Assembly: GCF_018320785.1 (NCBI RefSeq)
Contig: NC_054881.1
Location: forward strand, 22,320,275 to 22,384,274
Direction: 5' to 3'
Length of the DNA: 64,000 nucleotides
From: Cheilinus undulatus
Taxonomy: Eukaryota > Chordata > Actinopteri > Labriformes > Labridae
Below the pieces are notes generated by a model, which saw only the letters and a list, made by a program, of their open reading frames with translations, had not been told where the DNA came from and searched no databases. Both the position numbers and the translations under genes were made by a program. Of the stretch, positions 58,234-64,000 are shown in pieces. Position 1 is the first letter of the stretch. Each line of letters begins with the position of its first letter.

Positions 58234-61200
58234 TCACAATTTGTGTTTCCCTGACAGTATGGAGCGGTAAAGCTCCTCGTCCAGCTGCGTATAGCGCCCT
58301 CTGCTGGAATCCAGGAAGTACAGTCTGTCAGACACTGCGGTGGGATCAAAGCCGTCCCGACGCAGGTCCGTTTTCTGAAACTTGAAAGTCCCTGAGATAA
58401 AGATCGAGAGATAGAGAGATTATGCAGGTTTTTTATACAGTAATTTAATGTCTAAAGTGCAATAACTGCAACCCCAATTCAATAAAAGTTGGGACGCTGT
58501 GTAAAATGAGACAATACAGTGATTCGGAATCATTTTCTACCTATATTCAGTTCAATACAGCACAAAGACAAGATATTTGATGTTCAAACTGATCAACTTT
58601 AACGACATTTTTGTAAATATAAACACATTCTGAACTTGATACCTGCAACACGTTCCAAAAAAGTTGGGACAAAGCAAGAACAGATTGGGAAAGTTGGAGA
58701 TTGCTCAAAAAACATTCAAAACATTCCACAGGTGAGTAGGTTAAGTAGGATAACAGGTGAGGGTACCATGATAAGGTATAAAAGAGCACCCCTGAAAGGC
58801 TCAGTCATTCACAATCAGTAACAATACGAGGTTCTGCAAAGCGTGAAAGACTGCAATTGCCCTTAATGTTCACTTGCATTAGAATTCAGAGACTTTACAA
58901 TCTACAGTCAATATCATCAAAGGATTACAAGAATCAGGAGAAATCTCTGCATGAGGGGCAAGAATGAATGCCTGTGATCTCAGGTGGCAATGTGTCAAAA
59001 ATCGGCATCATCCTGTGTTGGACATTACAATGCGGGAACAGGACAACTTCAAAAACCACTTTAACTTAGCGCTGTATAAGGTTGCTACATCAGCTTTAAA
59101 ACTCTTTCATACAAAGCAACAACAATAAATCACCAAGATCCTGAAGTGTCGCAGATGAGCTCAACATCAGTGCCGAGCTCATCCAGATAGAATGACCTAA
59201 AGTGAGGAGTGCACATTTCAAATTGGAAATAACGGCCATCAAGTTCTCTTGGCTAAAAGGGAAAAGGTCCATCCAGATTCCTGTCAGTGCAAAATTCAAC
59301 AGCCAGTACTTGTGATCCTGTGAAGCTGTATTAGTGCTCATGGCATGGGTAACTTACACATCTATGAAGGCACCATTAATACTGAGAGGTGCATACAGGT
59401 TTCAGAGCAACATATGCTTCCATCCAGGCAACGTCTTTTTAGGCATGTCCCTGCCTATTTCAACAGGATGATGCCAAGCGACATTCTGCACGAGTCACAA
59501 CAGCATGGCTTTTACAGTGAAAGTGTGGGTACTAGACAGGCCCGTCTCCCACTGAAAATGTATGGAGCATTATGAAACACCAATACGAGAACAAAAATCC
59601 TGTAATGTTGAGCAACTAAGGATGTACATAAAGCAAGAATGGGAAGAATTCCACTTTAAATACTTGAACAATTAGTGCCTTCAGTCCCAAGACACTTTCA
59701 GAGTTTTGTTAGAAGAAAAGGTGATACAGCACACATGCTCCTGTTCCAACTTAAAAAAAACTTGTTGCAGGCATCAAATTTATAAAGTTGTGTATATTCT
59801 CAAAAATCTATTGAATTTCTATATTAAATGTCTTGTCTCTGTGCTCTATTTAAATATATATCTGTCACTGTGATTTGCAAATCTCTGTTTTTTGTATTCT
59901 TAATTCAGCAACATCCAACCTTTTTGGGGGATTGGGGTTTGTAAAATACCAACACAACCTAACCCTCAATGTTTTATTTAGATGTTATTCAGGACCATTT
60001 TAAAGAAATCAAAATATGTAAGCTATGGCTATGCTATTCCCCAAATGGCTTTGAAAAGAACATCTCACCTGTTTTATTGACCTCTGGCAGAAAGCGGAGG
60101 AATACAGGTCTGGCGTACGGAGGCAGAGCCTTTTCCATGTCTTTGACAAATTTGTCCAGGTCACTCGAGTGAGACGGATCGGCGATGGCGGCCATTCCAG
60201 CCTTTCCCTCTGCACCTATGTACACAAAAACAGGGATATCAGTGCTGTGGATTGCTGATTTTGAATATTTATGGATGTTCAAGATGATAGAATCACTCTT
60301 ATGTCTTAACACAGTACCTCACTTAGACATTTGCTTCTAAGTATTTATGGTATTTCTACTTGTTACAATTTATTTCCTTTTGAAATCTAAATTGGTGTTC
60401 TTAATAACGGCTGTCAAGATTTAAGCAGCAACCTTCAGGGCTGAGAAATACAGTCAGTGAAAATGGCCCAAACTGCAGTTCCTCCAGTTGCCCCTAGGAG
60501 TTGGCTTCAAAAGTGGCTCAATCCCTACTAGAGATAGTAGGCGTGACTTAAAGTCATCTTTTAATATGTTTACAGCATGGCACAAATGCAGTTAGGGTCT
60601 TTGTAGCTAGAGGGTTCAATTTTGACATGGTTCACACATTTGAATCATATTGAGGCTATGAGTTATGCATATTGAAGGCCATAGAGCTGTGAGAGACAGG
60701 TGGATGCCTCTCACTGTTTGCTGTGACTCACCTAATTTTAATCCCTGAATTTAACCACTGGGATGTGTTTGTGTTGTTGGAGCCTCATGGGGTTACTTCA
60801 TGCAAATGTAAGACAAATAATGTGGCTAACTGAGCAGTTTATAACACTTATAGACAAAGCAGTCAATGCACCCTTTTTAAGGGAAGTAAAGTTTAGTATT
60901 ATGTCATTTACTCTGTATGTATACCAGTTGCAGAGGTGTTTCTTATATTTATTATTTATAGTGGCTTATGGGAATAAATATTGCCATTTTCTTTTAGTGC
61001 AATGCTGAGGTGACTGGTTCTTTTTATTGTCCAGTTTAAGTCATTCACCTTCTGCTAACACTCTCTTTGGATATGAGGGAAAAACTGCAGCAACATTCAA
61101 CAACTCTTTCTGAATTTCTCCAGTCTAATTCATCTGTTCCCAGCGTAGGGAGCACCGTAGATCTCACGGGAGGTGCGAGTCTCTGTCTGCTCTGTGGCTG

Positions 61201-62205
61201 AGATAGTTAGATTTGCTCAAACTGGAATAATTAACGATAGTGGATGAGGTTCAGCTCAGTTGGTAGAGTGGGCGCCCATATATTGAGGGTATAATCATCA
61301 AGGCACTGGTTGCAGGATTGATTCCCTGTCTTGGTGCATGTTTGTTCCCCAACTCTCTCTCCCCATATTCTCTGTCTTTAAAAAAAATTGAAAAAATATA
61401 GTTCATACAAGGATGTTTTTGGTTAGAAAAAGTGTGACCAGAAGGCTTGGGAAAAAAAGGCATCGGTCCATCCTGTCTTGTATCAACCATTTGGGCTGGT
61501 AGTGGTAGTGTCATAGTAAAGGATATCTCCTTGCTACATCTAGCTGAACTCCACAGAACTCAAATCAACTCAAACTGATTTCTTAAACATGTTGAGTTGA
61601 CTGTAATCAGCTGATGAAAACACTCTAAATCAAACACTGCATTACCCACAAATCAGCTGCAGGTTTGGCTGTCAATACTGCTGATAAAGGCAAAGTGTCA
61701 GGAATTAGTCTTAAAAAAGGGTCAGTCCACAACAAAATAGGTGATGTCTTGGTAGGTATGTCCATGTTTGTATGGCCTAAGAAAAGAGCAGATACTGCAT
61801 TCCAGCATGAAAGATTTTACCTGGTACTTCCACTCCATACACCACCACATCTTTCATGTCCAGCAGCCTGCTGAGAGTCCCCTCCACCTCAGTCGTTGAG
61901 ACGTTCTCTCCTTTCCAGCGGAAAGTGTCTCCTGTGCGGTCCTTGAAGTACATGGAGCCGTACTCATCCATGATCAATACGTCGCCTAGTGATAGGGAGG
62001 GATTTATGTTTACTTGAACTTCAGCTGATTCAGTCTCTAACTCCATGTGTATGTAAGCGACTCTTACCAGAGAGATAGGCACTGTCTCCCTTCTTGAAGA
62101 CACTGTGGGCAATCTTCTTGCTAGTGGCTGTTTGGTTGACGTAGCCGTCAAACCTCCGCAGAGGATCGTTCTGGATGATTCTGCCAACGAGCTGGCCAGG
62201 CTCAC
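58234..62205 (-). CDS. slc27a4: Long-chain fatty acid transport protein (FATP), C-terminal exons
   Basis: The last four coding exons (62,068-62,205; 61,821-61,985; 60,069-60,215; 58,234-58,391) encode about the final 201 residues; the 5' exons lie beyond the window. The parent family of ~640 aa membrane proteins couples fatty-acid uptake to acyl-CoA synthesis at the plasma membrane and ER. Visible motifs: [11 protein letters not shown], the FATP/VLACS signature [18 protein letters not shown] with the AMP-binding Asp and Lys, [27 protein letters not shown], and [18 protein letters not shown] with the synthetase Lys near the C-terminus; the protein ends SGKHKL. All introns are phase 1. [11 protein letters not shown] and KFQKT favour SLC27A4, while [11 protein letters not shown] and SDRLYFLD resemble SLC27A1. 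Chromosome-9-type neighbours (AMBP, PTGDS) tip the call to slc27a4. Confidence 0.85.
58469..59941 (+). mobile_element. DNA transposon filling the last SLC27A intron
   Basis: The ends CAACCCCAATTC and, inverted, CAAACCCCAATC mark a fish DNA transposon, with AAAAGTTGGGAC just inside. The plus strand keeps pieces of a DDE transposase: [14 protein letters not shown], then [19 protein letters not shown], and in another frame [17 protein letters not shown] (the E of the catalytic triad). The pieces are in shifted frames with stops, so it is inactive. It occupies nearly all of the intron between the last two exons. Confidence 0.75.
60216..61239. other. SLC27A intron; possible old repeat
   Basis: About 60,430-60,700 (GTTCCTCCAGTTGCCCCTAG, TTGGCTTCAAAAGTGGCTCA, CTTTAATATGTTTACAGCAT) resembles a dispersed fish repeat. 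The rest is unique AT-rich intron. Confidence 0.4.
61240..61400 (+). repeat. tRNA-headed SINE copy
   Basis: The A-box-like TTCAGCTCAGTTGGTAGAG and B-box-like GGTTGCAGGATTGATTCCC are followed by a pyrimidine-rich AACTCTCTCTCCCC and TTCTCTGTCT body and an A-rich end. It belongs to the same family as the reverse copy at 28-186. It lies in an SLC27A intron and is not a tRNA gene. Confidence 0.75.
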
Positions 62206-63849
62206 CTACAGTGAGGGAAAGAGAGCAGGAGTTTAGAGAAATTTTCAATTATGTGAAATAAAATTAATATTTCTGATACAAGTGGGAATATTTGAGCTTC
62301 ATCAAGAGTTTTAGTTTCACTGATGTAAAAGAATGATGTAGAAATGACAGAAGAAGTAATCGCGTCTGACACTGAGATGCCAATTTTTGCTCTTTGTCAA
62401 AGCTACTCGTACTTAGACATATTCTGATTAAGCAGTTTCATATGCATGGATATCACACTGGTTATATGCCGGTAGCAGGATTTCAACACCTATTCCTTTT
62501 CTGGGTCAGTTATAGGGAATTTCCTAGAATAATGCTTGCTGTGTTTTATATAGGCTCACACCAACTTTTTAGAATTTTTTTTCAAGGGGCCAGCATAAAA
62601 ATATGTGTGTAAAGTCATACATGGAACAACTCAGGACAAAAAACGTTGTGCAGGAATTTTGTGCATGTGTGAAAGCACTTTATATTGTTAAATTGTACAT
62701 ATAAAATACATGTTTTTATTGGCTGTGATACAAAATATTCTGATAGAGATAGGCTTGAATTAAAACTTATATGAAAAAATAAAAGAGTAAAATTAAAGTC
62801 AATTAAAAGCTAGTGTTAAGTATGAACATAAACCAAACATTCATTTAAGAAAAGGCACACAGATAATCAATTTCTCTGTAAAGAACAATACTTTAAAGAA
62901 AGAAAATCAATATCAGCAGATCAGACCAGGAAAAAATCCAAAATTGAAAACAGCAAATTGGAATTGGTGCAACTCTAATATACTGTATAAACAGAATTTA
63001 AACCACTGTGTTATACAGGCTGTAATCTGTTTTTTTTTTTTGTATATCCAAAGGGAAAAAGGTTTTAAGATGCAGTGTGTAAAACAGATAACATTAGGGA
63101 AGTCCAAAAGTAGATTCTAAATAGCAATGCTCACTTCTGGTGGTACCTTTACAAACCAGTGGAATTTAAAAAAATGATATCTGGTATTCATTCCCTTCTG
63201 TGGTGCTGTACTGTAGAGATGGGGGAGTAATGGCGCATATTCTAAGTTAAAAAAATTATTGTGTGTGTGTTTTTGTTTTTTATAAATTTGTTCTGCTAAA
63301 TGCTACTAGGCTTAATATTAAACACTGCACCTTTACAGTGTCTTTCTGCTGAATTATTTATATTTTGTTCAGCAGATTTCTTAATGTGTAGTTCCTCTGC
63401 AGCTATGTCCCCCTAGTAGTAGCATCTGTTGTCCGTTTGCGCATCTACTTGTTGAGATCTTCCCTGTCTTTCCAGTTGCACCATCACTCCACAAGGTTTA
63501 TTTTCTTAATTGTATACTCCCCGTTTGCTTTAAAGGCAAGATTATGACCCAACAGGGGAGAAAAGCAGTTAAATTTGGCACAAACAGCTTTCAGTCTGGT
63601 CAGTGTTGTTGTGTATTCTGGCACATCGTCAGCATTGAAGTGGATGCTTACAACACACAATGAGTGAAGTGAATGCTTAGTTGGCTTGGGTAGCATTGAG
63701 AGATGCTATTTGTGGTGGCTACAGCATGTATCTCAGCACTTTATTCTGGTATATTGGTCATATCTGTATATTGAAGGCGGCCCAATTTTTAGATTAAAAA
63801 GTTCATCTTGTACAGTGTATTTTACGTCATGTCTTTCAATGGATTTTTT
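62206..63849. other. Upstream SLC27A intron; no exon seen
   Basis: The next SLC27A exon upstream should encode residues just before GEPGQ, and it was not found here, so this intron runs past the window edge. A minus-strand 70-codon frame at 63,484-63,696 has no recognised domain. A T-run lies at about 63,029-63,040. Confidence 0.5.
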
Positions 63850-64000
63850 TAAATGTATAGCCCAAATTCATATACAAAGCTGCCATTTTACAAAGCAGGC
63901 AGATCCAGACCATACTCTTTGTTATTATATTATTCATATAGACCCAACATCAATCCACCATAAACTCAGCACTAAGCACCACATATATAGATAGGGATTT
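63850..64000. repeat. Partial dispersed fish repeat at the window edge
   Basis: ATGTATAGCCCAAATTCATA, GCTGCCATTTTACAAAGCAG, then TATAGACCCAACATCAATCC. It matches the family at 22,915-23,190 and is cut by the end of the window. Confidence 0.55.

Noticed and set aside
59096-59341. Leu-rich minus-strand frame
   Set aside because: Antisense of a transposase remnant in the 58.5-59.9 kb transposon.
61245-61320. tRNA gene
   Set aside because: A- and B-box-like words are present but the stems do not pair, and a SINE body and tail follow.
63484-63696. 70-codon minus-strand frame in the SLC27A upstream intron
   Set aside because: It does not match the expected SLC27A exon or any family I know; no splice borders at its ends.

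Overview
The window is vertebrate nuclear DNA, most likely from a percomorph teleost. Genes are split into short exons with consensus GT/AG borders. The intergenic and intronic DNA is AT-rich and full of typical fish repeats: Tc1-like transposons with recognisable transposase, MITEs, tRNA-headed SINEs, LINE 3' ends, microsatellites and degenerate minisatellites. No bacterial-style operon, rRNA, CRISPR array or functional tRNA gene was seen.

Layout. Bases 1-22,500 hold no gene I can support. They contain repeats, a GC- and pyrimidine-rich block near 4.1-4.6 kb, and several repeat-free AT-rich stretches that look like conserved non-coding elements. From 22.6 to 48.9 kb there is a compact cluster of secreted-protein genes: (1) a plus-strand single-Kunitz inhibitor gene (22,594-24,456); (2) a complete ten-exon ambp gene on the minus strand (26,845-33,648, 349 aa), encoding alpha-1-microglobulin joined to bikunin; (3) a minus-strand AMBP-like gene (38,314-40,673) that keeps the lipocalin half only; (4) a minus-strand PTGDS-like lipocalin (43,303-48,894). 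After a repeat-rich gap come the last four coding exons of a fatty-acid transport protein gene of the SLC27A4/A1 type (58,234-62,205, minus strand), whose 5' part lies beyond base 64,000.

How the genes relate. The first-exon signal peptides of ambp, the lipocalin-only gene and the Kunitz-only gene are visibly related. Exon 1 of the first two is exactly 40 codons, and lipocalin exons 3 and 5 are 77 and 102 nt in all three lipocalin genes. The cluster therefore looks like one ambp-like ancestor that gave whole, lipocalin-only and Kunitz-only descendants. The Kunitz-only protein has Lys at P1. The two bikunin domains of the local AMBP have Phe and Thr there, and domain 2 has lost the usual YGGC motif. 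This suggests, as inference, that trypsin-type inhibition may have moved to the separate gene. Human AMBP, PTGDS and SLC27A4 are all on chromosome 9q, so the neighbourhood agrees with known synteny.

Mobile DNA is informative. A MULE-like MITE family is defined by two copies with 9-bp target duplications. Two related long-foldback elements lie at 47 and 52 kb. A solo LTR sits inside an old Tc1 copy. A DNA transposon fills almost all of the last SLC27A intron.
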